Below the pieces are notes generated by a model, which saw nothing but the letters and a program-made list of their open reading frames with translations, ran no database searches and was not told the origin of the DNA. From an uncultured Bacteroides sp. (lineage in GTDB: Bacteria > Bacteroidota > Bacteroidia > Bacteroidales > Bacteroidaceae): a stretch of 64,000 nucleotides of DNA. A program made the position numbers and the translations under genes. Shown in pieces: positions 34,001 through 42,773 of this stretch. The stretch's first letter is position 1; the number at the start of each line of letters is the position of its first letter. The stretch lies in assembly GCA_949289265.1 (NCBI GenBank), contig CASENE010000060.1, forward strand, positions 1 through 64,000. Reading direction: 5' to 3'.

Positions 34001-34960
34001 GAAATACGAGCCTATCCACATGCCCTGCTCCGAGTCGAGGCAAAGGGAGTAGATGGCGTTGTCGGACAGGGCATAGGGGTCGTTCTGCGTCGGCGCCGTC
34101 AGCAGCAGTTGCCGCCCGTCGGACAGGCGGTAGATGCAGAGGCCGGTCTCGGTGCCCACCCACAGCTCGTCGTCCGTCTTGAACTGGAGCGTGCGTGCGT
34201 AGCCGTCCATCACGTGGCGCACGGTGCGGGTGGTGCAGTTCACCTCGTCCAGCCCCGTGTTCGACGCCACATAGAGCCGGTTGTGCGGCCCGTCCACAGC
34301 CCAGTTGACGATGGCTCCCTTGAAAGGCTCGCGCCCGGCGGCATCGCGGAAGGGACGGAGGGGCGCGCTGAAGTCCGCGGGCACGGAATAGACGTTGTCG
34401 GCATAGAGGGCCAGCCAGCAGGTGTCGCCACGGATGCCGAAGCGGGTGATGTTGGACATGCCCGCCTCGTGGAACAGGTGCGTCAGGCGGCCGCTCGGCC
34501 GGTTGTAGCGGAAGAGGCCCTGCCCCTCGGCGGATATCCACACGTCGTCGCCCGCGGCCGAGATTTGCGTCACGTTGCCGATGATGCGGCTGCCCCGGTC
34601 GCTGGCCTGGTCGAAGGCGGTGAACGAGTCGAGCAGGGGGTGGTAGATGAATACCCCGCCGTCGGTGCCCACCCAGATGTTGCCGTCGGCGTCTTCGTGC
34701 AGCGCGGTGATGAAGTTGCGCCCCAGGCCCGAGTTATCTTTCTTGTAGACCCGGCAACTGAGCCCGTCGTAGCGGTTCAGGCCCTCCTTGGTGCCAAACC
34801 ACATGAAGCCCTTCCGGTCTTGCAGAATCTGGTAGACCGTGTTTTGCGACAGCCCGTGGCGGACGTCTATCGTCTTGAAATAGTATTGGGGCGACTGCCA
34901 GGCCCGCAAAGGCAGGCACAGCCACAGGCAGCAGAACAGCAGGAGGGGAAGACGGTTCAT
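31025..34960 (-). CDS. Hybrid two-component system regulator (HTCS) of the PUL
   Basis: 1311 residues. Signal peptide, then about 14 Reg_prop beta-propeller repeats (DRKGFMWFGTKEGLNRYDG, DADGNIWVGTDGGVF and so on) to about 690, a Y_Y_Y domain and a membrane helix at about 770. The kinase follows with phosphoacceptor His825 in NVAHEIRTPLT and ATP-binding N and G boxes (KIISNLLTNAVKYA, GTGIGLALARSLAELH). Then come a receiver with Asp1114 in VITDIMMPEMDG and a C-terminal AraC-type helix-turn-helix (from about 1210, MSRSSLSRKIKG, FNTPSYFTKVFQRQFG). The periplasmic sensor binds an oligosaccharide and the AraC domain activates susC. The ATG directly abuts a TAATCAC-family repeat. Confidence 0.97.
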   Translation of the reverse strand: MNRLPLLLFCCLWLCLPLRAWQSPQYYFKTIDVRHGLSQNTVYQILQDRKGFMWFGTKEGLNRYDGLSCRVYKKDNSGLGRNFITALHEDADGNIWVGTDGGVFIYHPLLDSFTAFDQASDRGSRIIGNVTQISAAGDDVWISAEGQGLFRYNRPSGRLTHLFHEAGMSNITRFGIRGDTCWLALYADNVYSVPADFSAPLRPFRDAAGREPFKGAIVNWAVDGPHNRLYVASNTGLDEVNCTTRTVRHVMDGYARTLQFKTDDELWVGTETGLCIYRLSDGRQLLLTAPTQNDPYALSDNAIYSLCLDSEQGMWIGSYFGGVNYAPYQWTYFEKVYPRAGLEHFGRRVREFCPGNDGTLWIGTEDRGLFHFDPKTGRIEPFRHPSIYRNVHGLCLDGDELWVGTFSGGLNRVDLRTRAVRHYARGEAANQLPANDVFTICRTTGGDLLIGTTSGLVKYNRRTDDFARIPQLGNLFIYDILEDYDGNLWFATYANGLYCYDVQRQRWRNYLSEADDSTSLAYDKVISIYEDSKRRLWFMTLGGGCCLYHPDTDSFTRYDRSGGFPNTIYKMVEDRKGNLWMTSNEGLYCFNPDTGFRRRYTTANGLLSNQFNFQSGYRDAEGRIYLGSIEGFIIFDPATFVENTCLPPVVVTDFYLFNKRVPAGGPGSPLAQNIVYSDGIELDAEQNSFSFAVAALSYQAPEMNRLEYRLEGFDDDWYAVGRSSHITYSLLPSGDYRLHIRGSNSDGQWNPAERVLSIRIRPPFYRSPWAYAFYAVLLACSLAAAAVYQRRRLQRRSRLALEKLEREKEREIYTAKIDFFTNVAHEIRTPLTLIKSPLENVLASEAVPQGIRDDLEIMDLNTNRLLDLVNQLLDFRKTETRGFRLNFVECDVAELVQATCRRFRPLARQRGIDLALDVPAKLHASVDREGLTKIISNLLTNAVKYAATYIRVRLAEDGDRLLFTVSNDGDVVPPDMREEIFKPFIQYRHEQPRPVAGTGIGLALARSLAELHEGTLRMDEAAADNTFCLVLPRRHEHTFAMETPSGSEACPAASAAAASTADRRYTLLVVEDNAEMRAFLVKVLSADYRVLTAPHGAAALKTLEDEAVNLVITDIMMPEMDGLELCERIKSDLDYSHIPVVLLTAKTTLQAKIEGMKFGADAYVEKPFSVEYLKVCVSSLLNNRETLRKAFAHSPFVEANSMAMTKADEEFLQRVNALVADNMANPDFSLDDMASQLNMSRSSLSRKIKGLLDMTPGDYIRLERLKRAAQLLREGRYKVNEVCYMTGFNTPSYFTKVFQRQFGVLPKDFVG

Positions 34961-34966
34961 GTAGGG

Positions 34967-35161
34967 ATGAGTGATTAGGGGTTAGTGATTAGGGGTTAGG
35001 GGTTAGTGATTAGTGATTAATGTTTAGCGATGAGGGATTAGGGGTTAGCGAGATAAGGGATTAGGGGTTAGTGATTAGTGATTAATAACGAAGCCAAGCA
35101 CGGAACACTAATCACTTATCACTAAACACTAATCACTAATCACTAAACCCTAATCCCTAAA
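34967..35161. repeat. TAATCAC-family long hairpin upstream of the HTCS gene
   Basis: The left arm (about 34967-35083) is GTGATTAG/GGGTTAG heptads. The right arm (about 35105-35161) is TAATCAC/TAAACAC heptads. It fills the whole gap from the HTCS ATG to within about 10 bp of the GH2 stop codon. Confidence 0.85.
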
Positions 35162-35171
35162 GCCGCTTGTC

Positions 35172-37001
35172 TCAGTCCTCGTCCAGCGAACGGCACAGGC
35201 GGCGGTTGATGTCGCGCACGCGCTCCTCGTCCATCTTTATCACCTTGCGGTCGTAGGTGGTCAGGCCGTTCACTTCCACTTCGACGTCGGTGGTCTGCGT
35301 ATAGACGGCGGCCGAGAACCCGCGCTTGACGAGCTTCAGCAGCATGCCGGCGTATTTCTCATACTCGTCGGTCACCTCCTTGGGCGAATTGAACTGCACG
35401 TAGCCCCAGTTGCGGTCCGGCTCCCACAGGTGGTCTTTCAGCACCAGGCCGATGCCGCCGAACTCGCCCAAGACGGTGGCGCGCTGCGCGTCATACAGAT
35501 ACATCTCGGGGGCGGGATAGTTGTGCAAGTCCAGGATGTCGCCGCAGGTGTAATGGTTGCCGCCGCTGGCGGGATTGACCAGGCGCGTAGGGTCGTACTG
35601 CTTGGTCCAGGCCGCTATCTCGGGCGTCTTGAACTGTCCCCAGGCCTCGTTGAAGGGCACCCACACGCCGATGCAAGGATGGGAGTAGAGGCAGTCGATG
35701 ATTTCCTTCCACTCCTTGCGATAGATGGCCTCGGACTGCGGAGTGCGGGTCAGCTCGGTGCCGGCGAAGTATTGGCGGTTCTGCCATTCCGGGTTGCGGT
35801 CGCCGCTGGGCATGTCTTGCCAGACAATGACGCCCAGACGGTCGCAGTGGGTATACCAGCGGGCGGGCTCCACCTTGATGTGCTTGCGAATCATGTTGAA
35901 GCCCAGTCGCTTGGTCAGCTCCACGTCGTAGCGCAAGGCCTCGTCGGTGGGAGCGGTGTACAGGCCGTCGGGCCACCAGCCCTGGTCCAGCGGGCCGTAT
36001 TGGAACAGGGGCTTGTTGTTGAGGGCCAGGCGCACGATGCCGTCCTTGTCCCGCAGGGTGGAGAACTTGCGCATGGCGGCGTAGCTCTTCACCTCGTCCA
36101 GCGTCTTTTGCCTGCCGTCCTTCAGGCGCACCTTCAGGTCGTAGAGCGCGGGCGAGTCGGGGCTCCACAGCTTCAGGTCTTCCGGCATGCGGATGTCCAC
36201 GGGCTGCCCGTTGATGCTGCGTCCGGTGGCCACGAGGCGTGCGCCGTCATACACGTCCACCTCCGTCAGGCAGTCCGCAGCGTCGGCCGACAAGAGGGGC
36301 TGCACGCTGAGCACGCGGCGGTCGATGTCCGGCGTGATGCGCAGGCTCTCGATATGTTGCCGGGGGACAGGCTCCAGCCAGACGGTCTGCCAAATGCCGC
36401 TGACGGGCGTGTACCAGATGCCCTCCGGACGGCTGACCTGCTTGCCGCGCGGCTGCGGGCCTTTGTCCGTGGGGTCCCACACGCGCACGGTCAATGTATT
36501 CTCCGTGCCTTTGGGGGCCAGGGCCGCAGTGATGTCGAACGAGAAAGGAGTGAATCCGCCCTCGTGACTGCCCACCTTGACGTCGTTCACCCACACGTCG
36601 GCCTTCCAGTCCACGGCGCCGAAGTGCAGCAACACCTGCTGTCCGCGCCAGGACGAGGGCACGGCGAAGGTACGGAAGTATACCAGCTCGGACTGCTCGT
36701 CCAGCCGCCGGCCCACGCCGGACAGCGACGACTCTACGGCAAAGGGCACGAGAATCTCGCCTTCAAATTCCGCCGGCCGGGCAGCGTCTTTGGGCACCAC
36801 GGCATATTGCCACAGCCCGTTGAGGTTCTGCCACCGGTCGCGCTCCATCTGCGGACGGGGATATTCGGGCAACACGTGCGCGGGGTCCACCTGCGCGGCC
36901 CACTCGGTTTGGATACGCTCGCCCGCAGGCTTCCATTGGGCAAGGCATGTGCCGCCGCACAGCAGCAGCGGCAAGGCAAAGGATACGATTTGTTTCATCA
37001 T
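35172..37001 (-). CDS. GH2-family glycosidase
   Basis: 609 residues with a secretion signal (SFALPLLLCGGTCLAQ, possibly lipidated). GH2 N-terminal sugar-binding jelly roll (RDRWQNLNGLWQYAV, HFGAVDWKADVWVNDVKVGSHEGGF), immunoglobulin-like middle domain, then a TIM barrel. The acid/base Glu is in VPFNEAWGQF (about residue 449) and the nucleophile Glu in LGEFGGIGL (about 512). GH2 includes beta-galactosidase, beta-glucuronidase and alpha-arabinopyranosidase activities, all plausible against pectic or arabinogalactan chains; which one cannot be read here. It has its own promoter and lies upstream of the HTCS gene, so it may be expressed separately from the SusC operon. Confidence 0.92.
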   Translation of the reverse strand: MMKQIVSFALPLLLCGGTCLAQWKPAGERIQTEWAAQVDPAHVLPEYPRPQMERDRWQNLNGLWQYAVVPKDAARPAEFEGEILVPFAVESSLSGVGRRLDEQSELVYFRTFAVPSSWRGQQVLLHFGAVDWKADVWVNDVKVGSHEGGFTPFSFDITAALAPKGTENTLTVRVWDPTDKGPQPRGKQVSRPEGIWYTPVSGIWQTVWLEPVPRQHIESLRITPDIDRRVLSVQPLLSADAADCLTEVDVYDGARLVATGRSINGQPVDIRMPEDLKLWSPDSPALYDLKVRLKDGRQKTLDEVKSYAAMRKFSTLRDKDGIVRLALNNKPLFQYGPLDQGWWPDGLYTAPTDEALRYDVELTKRLGFNMIRKHIKVEPARWYTHCDRLGVIVWQDMPSGDRNPEWQNRQYFAGTELTRTPQSEAIYRKEWKEIIDCLYSHPCIGVWVPFNEAWGQFKTPEIAAWTKQYDPTRLVNPASGGNHYTCGDILDLHNYPAPEMYLYDAQRATVLGEFGGIGLVLKDHLWEPDRNWGYVQFNSPKEVTDEYEKYAGMLLKLVKRGFSAAVYTQTTDVEVEVNGLTTYDRKVIKMDEERVRDINRRLCRSLDED

Positions 37002-37045
37002 ACGTTTGATTGGTTCTTGAAGTTTGTGTTCGTTGTGTCTGATGT

Positions 37046-37053
37046 CAAAGGTA
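37046..37053 (-). promoter_or_regulatory. Bacteroidetes-type -7 element for the GH2 gene
   Basis: TACCTTTG on the minus strand, 45 bp from the ATG. Confidence 0.65.
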
Positions 37054-37183
37054 CGGCATCCGGCACGAAAATCCTATCACTTTTGCGCCAATAAATAGGA
37101 TATTCTGAGCAAATGCGCCCGCAGGAGAGGGAAAGAAGAGGAAAGGAGGAGCATACCGACAGCGCGGGGCGGGAAAACGGGCA

Positions 37184-38059
37184 TCAGTGGCGAAAGCCGG
37201 GGACGTCGGGCATGATGGTGGGATTGCCGCCGCGCGCGCCTCCGCGATGTTTCTGGATGGCGCCGCGAATCAGCTCCTGCAGCAAGGGGCCCAGGTCGAT
37301 TTGCAGTTTGAAGCGGTCGAACTTATAATAAGGTGCCATCACGGGCATCACCTCCCAGCGGCCGGTCAGGCTGTTGAAGTAGGTCTGCGCGCCCACCTCC
37401 ACGCCGAACCGCTCGGTGATGTCCCAGCCCACGGTACCGCCGAAGCCGTAGGCGGGCCTTCCCGCGAAGTTGTCATACGTCCCCACCCCGCCGAAGGTGC
37501 GGAAGTACACGCGGTCGGAAGCCTGGTAGAGCAGCTGGCCGGACAGGCCGAACGACTGCCCGGTGAAGCGTTGGGTATTTATCTTCAGGGCGTCGACCAT
37601 CAGCGTCAGTTGCAGGCGATCGTTCAGCTGCCGCTGCCAACCCAGCGCGGCGGCGTTGAAGCGTCCGATGCCGGGCACGCTCTCCTGGCTGCCGGCGCCC
37701 ACTACGAACCCGCCGCCCGCACGGCCCATGACGCCGCCGGCGCTATAATCTCCCCGGAACAGGGGCGAAGGATGGACGGCATACGGACGTTGCGGCCCCA
37801 GGCGCGGAGGGACGAAGCGGTAGGTAGGCACGCTGTCCGACGGTGCGGCGGCACGCAGGCGGTCGGCAACGGGCACGACGCCCGGCTCCGTGCGGAAGGC
37901 AGCTTCCCCGGCGGGCAAGGAGACCGACACGTCTGGCACCGAGTCGCGGCGCAGGCTATCCGTCTGCTGGGCCGCAGCAGGCACCGCCGCCCCGGCCCAC
38001 AGGCAGAGGACGAGCAGGGAGACGCGCAGGCGACGAAGGATGTTTGCCATCATAGTCAT
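37184..38059 (-). CDS. Predicted outer-membrane beta-barrel protein of unknown function
   Basis: 291 residues. A signal peptide (VSLLVLCLWAGAAVPAAAQQ) is followed by a disordered Pro/Asp-rich stretch to about 100. Then come alternating amphipathic strands rich in Gly, Phe and Tyr (LNDRLQLTLMVDALKINTQRFTG, DRVYFRTFGGVGTYDNFAG, ERFGVEVGAQTYFNS). The pattern fits a small porin-like barrel. Close Bacteroidales homologues are annotated only as hypothetical as far as I know. Three ATGs cluster at the start (38059, 38053, 38050). It is transcribed divergently from the GH20 gene. Confidence 0.75.
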   Translation of the reverse strand: MTMMANILRRLRVSLLVLCLWAGAAVPAAAQQTDSLRRDSVPDVSVSLPAGEAAFRTEPGVVPVADRLRAAAPSDSVPTYRFVPPRLGPQRPYAVHPSPLFRGDYSAGGVMGRAGGGFVVGAGSQESVPGIGRFNAAALGWQRQLNDRLQLTLMVDALKINTQRFTGQSFGLSGQLLYQASDRVYFRTFGGVGTYDNFAGRPAYGFGGTVGWDITERFGVEVGAQTYFNSLTGRWEVMPVMAPYYKFDRFKLQIDLGPLLQELIRGAIQKHRGGARGGNPTIMPDVPGFRH

Positions 38060-38207
38060 TTCAGTCTTTACGTGCTTTCAATTCACTTTCCGGCCGCAGG
38101 CCCGGAAGCCTCAGACAAAGGTAGGCAAAAGCCGATGGCCGTCCAAAAACGGTAAGACTATTTAAGTGTTTTCCCTCCCCCGAAGCGCAAGCATACGCTT
38201 TTTCCTT

Positions 38208-38215
38208 TATCTTTG
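38208..38215 (+). promoter_or_regulatory. Bacteroidetes-type -7 element for the GH20 gene
   Basis: TATCTTTG, 76 bp upstream of the preferred ATG at 38292. It lies downstream of the alternative ATG at 38166, arguing against that start. Confidence 0.65.
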
Positions 38216-38291
38216 CATGGCCAAGCCTTTACCGGCGGCGTTACCAACCCCTGAAACCAACGAACCGATAAACTTAAAAACTCCGAGACCT

Positions 38292-40385
38292 ATGAACACC
38301 TCTCTCCTGTCGCTTTTGCCGCGACTGCTGCTCGTCGTCCTGCTGGGCGGCGGCAGCCACTGCCTGCGGGCACAGTCCGTCATCCCCGTCCCCCTGAAGA
38401 TGCAGCAGGCCGACGGCTCGTTTACCCTCGACGCCCGCACCCGGCTCTGCCTGGACGGGCCGTCGGCCGAAGCCCTCCGCGCCTGGCAGGCCCAGTTCGG
38501 CTTCCTGCGTCCATGCGCCGCGGCCGACGGCACGACTGCCGCCGACTCCTTCCCCACCCTCTGCCTCCGCCTTGTCCCGCCCGCGCCCGACGCCTCGCCC
38601 GAAGGCTACGCCCTGCACGTGTCGCCCCGCGGAATCCGCCTGGAAGCCGGCACGGACACGGGCCTCTACTACGGCCTGCAGACGCTGGCGCAACTGGCCT
38701 CGCCCGCCGGGGCGGAAGCATGGACGGTGCCTTACACCGACATCGAGGACCAGCCGCGCTTCCGCTACCGTGGGTTTATGATGGACGTGTCGCGCCACTT
38801 CCGCAGCAAGGAGTTCGTAAAGAAGCAGATGGACGTCCTGGCCCGCTACAAGATGAACCGCCTGCACCTGCACCTGACCGACGGCGCGGGCTGGCGCCTG
38901 CAGATTGACCGCTATCCGCGCCTGACGGAGTTGGCCGCCTGGCGCACGGAGGCCAAGTGGAAGGACTGGTGGTTCAAACCCGACGGACGCAGGTATTGCG
39001 AAGAAGGCACGCCGGGAGCCTACGGGGGCTATTACACCAAGGACGACATCCGCGAGCTGCTGGCCTACGCGGCCGATCGCCACATCACCCTCGTCCCCGA
39101 AATCGAGATGCCCGCCCACTCCGAGGAAGTGCTGGCCGCCTACCCCGAACTGGCCTGCTCCGGAGAGCCCTACCGCAGCGCCGAGTTCTGCATCGGCAAC
39201 GAGCAGACCTTCCGCTTCCTGGAAGACGTGCTGAGCGAAGTCATGGAACTGTTTCCCTCGGAGTACATCCACATCGGGGGAGACGAAGCCAACAAAAACA
39301 CCTGGAAAGCCTGCCCCAAGTGCCGCCGGCGCATGGAGGACGAGGGACTGAAAGACGTGGACGAACTGCAGAGCTACGCCGTGCGCCGCATCGCCCGCTT
39401 CCTGCAACAGCACGGGCGCAAGCTGCTGGGCTGGGACGAAATCATGCAGGGCGGGCTGGCAGAGGGAGCCACCGTGATGTCGTGGCGCGGCGAGGCGGGA
39501 GGCCTGCAGGCCGTGCGTTCGGGCCACCGCGCCGTGATGACGCCCTCGTCCCACTTCTACCTGGACTACTACCAAGACGCGCCGCCCACCCAGCCCGAAG
39601 CCATCGGCGGCTACGTCCCCCTGGAGAAGGTCTACGCCTACGACCCCGTGAAGCCCGGGATGACGCCCGCCGAGACCGCGCTGCTGGAAGGCGTGCAGGC
39701 CAACCTCTGGGCCGAATACATCCCCACGGACGAACAGTATGAATACATGATGTACCCGCGCCTGCTGGCCGTGGCCGAGGTGGGATGGAGCGCCCCCGCC
39801 CGCAAGGACTATGCCGACTTCCGCCGCCGCGCGCTCCGCGCCGTCGACACCCTGGCCGCGCGGGGCTACCACCCCTTCCCGCTGAAGGACGAAGCAGGCC
39901 ACCGCCCCGAGTCGCTGCAACCCGTCCGCCACCTGGCCCTGCACAAGCCCGTCACCTACAATGCCCCCTTCAGCCCCACCTACGCGGCGGCAGGCGCGCA
40001 GACCCTGACCGACGGGCTGCGGGGCGACTGGACTTATTCGGACGGACGCTGGCAGGGCTTCATCGCGCACGACCGCCTGGACGTCACCATCGACCTGGGC
40101 CGCCCGACGGACATCGGCAGCATCGGGGCCGACTTCATGCAGGTGGCCGGGCCGGAAGTCTTCCTGCCCGCCCGGGTCATCATCTCCGTGTCGGACGACG
40201 GGCAGCACTTCGCCGAGCTGCTGCGCGAGACGTGCCCCGTGAGCCGCGAGCCGGACTTCGGCTTTGCCCGCCACGCCTGGACGGGACGCACCCGCGCCCG
40301 CTACGTCCGCTACCAGGCCCGCTCCGGCAGCGAACTGGGCGGATGGATATTCACGGACGAAATCGTGGTGCTGCCCCCGCGCTGA
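38292..40385 (+). CDS. GH20 beta-N-acetylhexosaminidase
   Basis: 697 residues from MNTSLLSLLPRLLLVV, which gives a signal peptide ending LRAQ. The GH20b N-terminal domain (about 22-150) is followed by the TIM barrel with PRFRYRGFMMDVSRHF, LHLHLTDGAGWRLQI, PEIEMPAHSEE and the catalytic Asp-Glu pair in HIGGDEANK (about residues 326-333). A C-terminal F5/8-type carbohydrate-binding domain (LTDGLRGDW, DVTIDLGRPTDIGSI) spans about 560-697. It releases terminal GlcNAc or GalNAc by substrate assistance, typically from host glycans or chitooligosaccharides. It is not obviously part of the neighbouring PUL. Confidence 0.95.
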   Translation: MNTSLLSLLPRLLLVVLLGGGSHCLRAQSVIPVPLKMQQADGSFTLDARTRLCLDGPSAEALRAWQAQFGFLRPCAAADGTTAADSFPTLCLRLVPPAPDASPEGYALHVSPRGIRLEAGTDTGLYYGLQTLAQLASPAGAEAWTVPYTDIEDQPRFRYRGFMMDVSRHFRSKEFVKKQMDVLARYKMNRLHLHLTDGAGWRLQIDRYPRLTELAAWRTEAKWKDWWFKPDGRRYCEEGTPGAYGGYYTKDDIRELLAYAADRHITLVPEIEMPAHSEEVLAAYPELACSGEPYRSAEFCIGNEQTFRFLEDVLSEVMELFPSEYIHIGGDEANKNTWKACPKCRRRMEDEGLKDVDELQSYAVRRIARFLQQHGRKLLGWDEIMQGGLAEGATVMSWRGEAGGLQAVRSGHRAVMTPSSHFYLDYYQDAPPTQPEAIGGYVPLEKVYAYDPVKPGMTPAETALLEGVQANLWAEYIPTDEQYEYMMYPRLLAVAEVGWSAPARKDYADFRRRALRAVDTLAARGYHPFPLKDEAGHRPESLQPVRHLALHKPVTYNAPFSPTYAAAGAQTLTDGLRGDWTYSDGRWQGFIAHDRLDVTIDLGRPTDIGSIGADFMQVAGPEVFLPARVIISVSDDGQHFAELLRETCPVSREPDFGFARHAWTGRTRARYVRYQARSGSELGGWIFTDEIVVLPPR

Positions 40386-40430
40386 CCGCCCCCTCTCCCA
40401 TCGCCCGGTCGCCCGCCCTGTCCGCGCGGC

Positions 40431-40518
40431 GACCGGGCGTTATAATTCCAGCGACCGGGGACTATAGTCCCAGCGACCGGGCGTTACTATCCCGGCAAGC
40501 TGGAGCCATAGTCCCAGG
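40431..40518. repeat. 22-bp palindromic-core tandem array, locus 6 (4 units)
   Basis: Units start at 40431, 40453, 40475 and 40497. The second contains GGGACTATAGTCCC. Confidence 0.9.
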
Positions 40519-40792
40519 TCGCTTCCCCTTTGACGCTATCCGGCGACAGGTTCCCGCCCGGCAAATTGTCAACAAACCGCCCCCTCTCCGCCCCTATTTC
40601 CTGACAAAATTCCCATTCAAGACACAAAACTCCGGCCTTTACGCCCGCACTTCGCGGGATTCCGTTGACACTTTGACTTCGCGCTAATCGCCGTGGCTGC
40701 GATTTTTGCCGCCGCGCGCCCCGCCGTACGCAAAGAACGGACGGAAATCGCATCGCGCGGACACCCATTGCGGATATTCCCCCAACTTTTAG
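40519..40792. other. Gene-free stretch upstream of the mnmG promoter
   Basis: No ORF with signal or family similarity and no structured repeat beyond the array that precedes it. Confidence 0.5.
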
Positions 40793-40800
40793 TACCTTTG
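40793..40800 (+). promoter_or_regulatory. Bacteroidetes-type -7 element for mnmG
   Basis: TACCTTTG, 30 bp upstream of the ATG at 40831. Confidence 0.7.
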
Positions 40801-40830
40801 CATCGACGAATCAAAAGACCGAAGAAAGGA

Positions 40831-42711
40831 ATGGAATTCAACTACGACGTAATCGTGATAGGCGCCGGACATGCCGGATGCGAAGCCGCCGCGGCCGCCG
40901 CCCGACTGGGCTCGCGCACGTGCCTTATCACGATGGACATGAACAAAATCGCGCAGATGAGCTGTAACCCCGCCATGGGCGGAATAGCCAAAGGGCAAAT
41001 CGTGCGCGAAATAGACGCGCTGGGCGGATGGACGGGCCTGGTGACCGACCGGACGGCCATCCAGTTCCGCCTGCTCAATCGCTCGAAGGGGCCGGCCATG
41101 TGGAGCCCGCGCGCGCAGTGCGACCGCGCCAAGTTCATCTGGGCCTGGCGCGAGGTGCTGGAGAACACGCCCAACCTGCACATCTGGCAAGACACCGTGC
41201 GGCGCCTGCTGGCCGACGACGGCGAAGTGAAAGGCGTGGAGACGGCATGGGGCGGCACCTTCCGCGCGAAGTGCGTGGTGCTGACCGCCGGCACCTTCCT
41301 CAACGGACTGATGCACGTGGGCCGTGTGATGCTGCCGGGAGGCCGCATGGCCGAGCCCGCCTCCTACGAGCTCACCGAGTCCATTGCCGCCCTGGGCATC
41401 ACCTACGGCCGCATGAAGACAGGTACCCCCGTGCGCATCGACGGCCGCAGCGTGCACTACGAAGACCTGGAGGCGCAAGACGGCGAGACGGACTTCCACC
41501 GCTTCTCCTTCCTGCCCGACACGGCCACCGCCCGCCCCCTGCGCCAACTGCCCTGCTGGAGCTGCTTCACCAACGAAGCCGTGCACGACGTCCTGCGCCG
41601 CGGCCTGCCCGACTCGCCCCTCTACAACGGGCAAATCCAGAGCATAGGCCCCCGCTACTGCCCCAGCATCGAGACCAAGATAGTTACCTTCCCGGACAAG
41701 CCGCAACACCAGCTCTTCCTGGAGCCGGAAGGCGAAAGCACGCAAGAGTATTACCTCAACGGCTTCTCGTCGTCGCTGCCCATGGACATCCAACTGGAAG
41801 CCCTGCGGCAGATACCCGCCTTCCGCGACCTCGTTGTCTACCGCCCAGGCTACGCCATAGAGTATGACTACTTCGACCCCACCCAACTGAAGCACACGCT
41901 GGAATCGAAGCTCGTGCGCAACCTCTTTTTCGCCGGACAGGTGAACGGCACCACGGGCTACGAGGAAGCGGCAGGCCAGGGCATCGTGGCAGGCATCAAC
42001 GCCCACCAGAATTGCCACGGCGGACAACCCTTCACCCTGGCCCGCGACGAGGCATACATAGGCGTGCTTATCGACGACCTGGTCACCAAAGGCGTGGACG
42101 AGCCCTACCGCATGTTCACGTCCCGGGCCGAATACCGCATCCTCCTACGCATGGACGACGCCGACATGCGCCTGACGGAACGCGCCTACCGCCTGGGCCT
42201 GGCCGGAGAAGAACGCTACGCCCTGCTGGTCAGCAAGCGCGAAGCCATCCGCCGCATCACGAACTTCGCACGCAACTATTCCATCAAGCCGGCCCTCATC
42301 AACAGCACGCTGGAACAAATGGGCACCACGCCCCTGCGCCAGGGCTGCAAGCTGGTAGACCTCGTCGCCCGCCCGCAAATCACCCTCGAAGGCATCGCGA
42401 AACACATCCCCGCCTTCCGGCAAGAGCTGGCCCGCGTGGTGGAACGGCACGACGAAATCGTGGAGGCCGCAGAGATACTCCTCAAGTACGAAGGCTACAT
42501 AGCCCGCGAAAGGCAAATCGCCGAGAAGCTGCACCGTCTGGAAGCCATCAAGATTAAAGGCCGCTTCGACTACGCCCAACTCCAGTCGCTCTCCACCGAA
42601 GCCCGACAGAAGTTGAGCCGCATCGACCCGGAGACCATCGCCCAAGCCAGCCGCATCCCGGGCGTATCGCCCAGCGACGTCAACGTACTCCTCCTGCTCT
42701 GCGGAAGGTAA
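40831..42711 (+). CDS. mnmG: tRNA uridine-34 carboxymethylaminomethyl enzyme MnmG (GidA)
   Basis: 626 residues from MEFNYDVIVIGAGHAGCEAA; the longer frame starts before the promoter. FAD-binding GxGxxG at about 11-16, CNPAMGGIAKGQIVREIDALGG, PARAQCDRAKF-type segment (SPRAQCDRAKF), the second glycine motif GQVNGTTGYEEAAGQGIVAGINA and the C-terminal helical domain that binds MnmE are all present. With MnmE it adds (carboxymethyl)aminomethyl groups to the wobble uridine of tRNAs. It leads a probable cluster with apt and uvrC in the same direction. Confidence 0.98.
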   Translation: MEFNYDVIVIGAGHAGCEAAAAAARLGSRTCLITMDMNKIAQMSCNPAMGGIAKGQIVREIDALGGWTGLVTDRTAIQFRLLNRSKGPAMWSPRAQCDRAKFIWAWREVLENTPNLHIWQDTVRRLLADDGEVKGVETAWGGTFRAKCVVLTAGTFLNGLMHVGRVMLPGGRMAEPASYELTESIAALGITYGRMKTGTPVRIDGRSVHYEDLEAQDGETDFHRFSFLPDTATARPLRQLPCWSCFTNEAVHDVLRRGLPDSPLYNGQIQSIGPRYCPSIETKIVTFPDKPQHQLFLEPEGESTQEYYLNGFSSSLPMDIQLEALRQIPAFRDLVVYRPGYAIEYDYFDPTQLKHTLESKLVRNLFFAGQVNGTTGYEEAAGQGIVAGINAHQNCHGGQPFTLARDEAYIGVLIDDLVTKGVDEPYRMFTSRAEYRILLRMDDADMRLTERAYRLGLAGEERYALLVSKREAIRRITNFARNYSIKPALINSTLEQMGTTPLRQGCKLVDLVARPQITLEGIAKHIPAFRQELARVVERHDEIVEAAEILLKYEGYIARERQIAEKLHRLEAIKIKGRFDYAQLQSLSTEARQKLSRIDPETIAQASRIPGVSPSDVNVLLLLCGR

Positions 42712-42773
42712 GCCCGGACGGGGGCGTTCCACGTGAAACAAAAGATTCAATAAACTCTATAAAACTACTGATT

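Noticed and set aside
31058..34978. A 1306-residue plus-strand frame opposite the HTCS gene
   Set aside because: Antisense shadow of a well-supported HTCS; composition is Val/Ala/Gly/Gln-rich without motifs.
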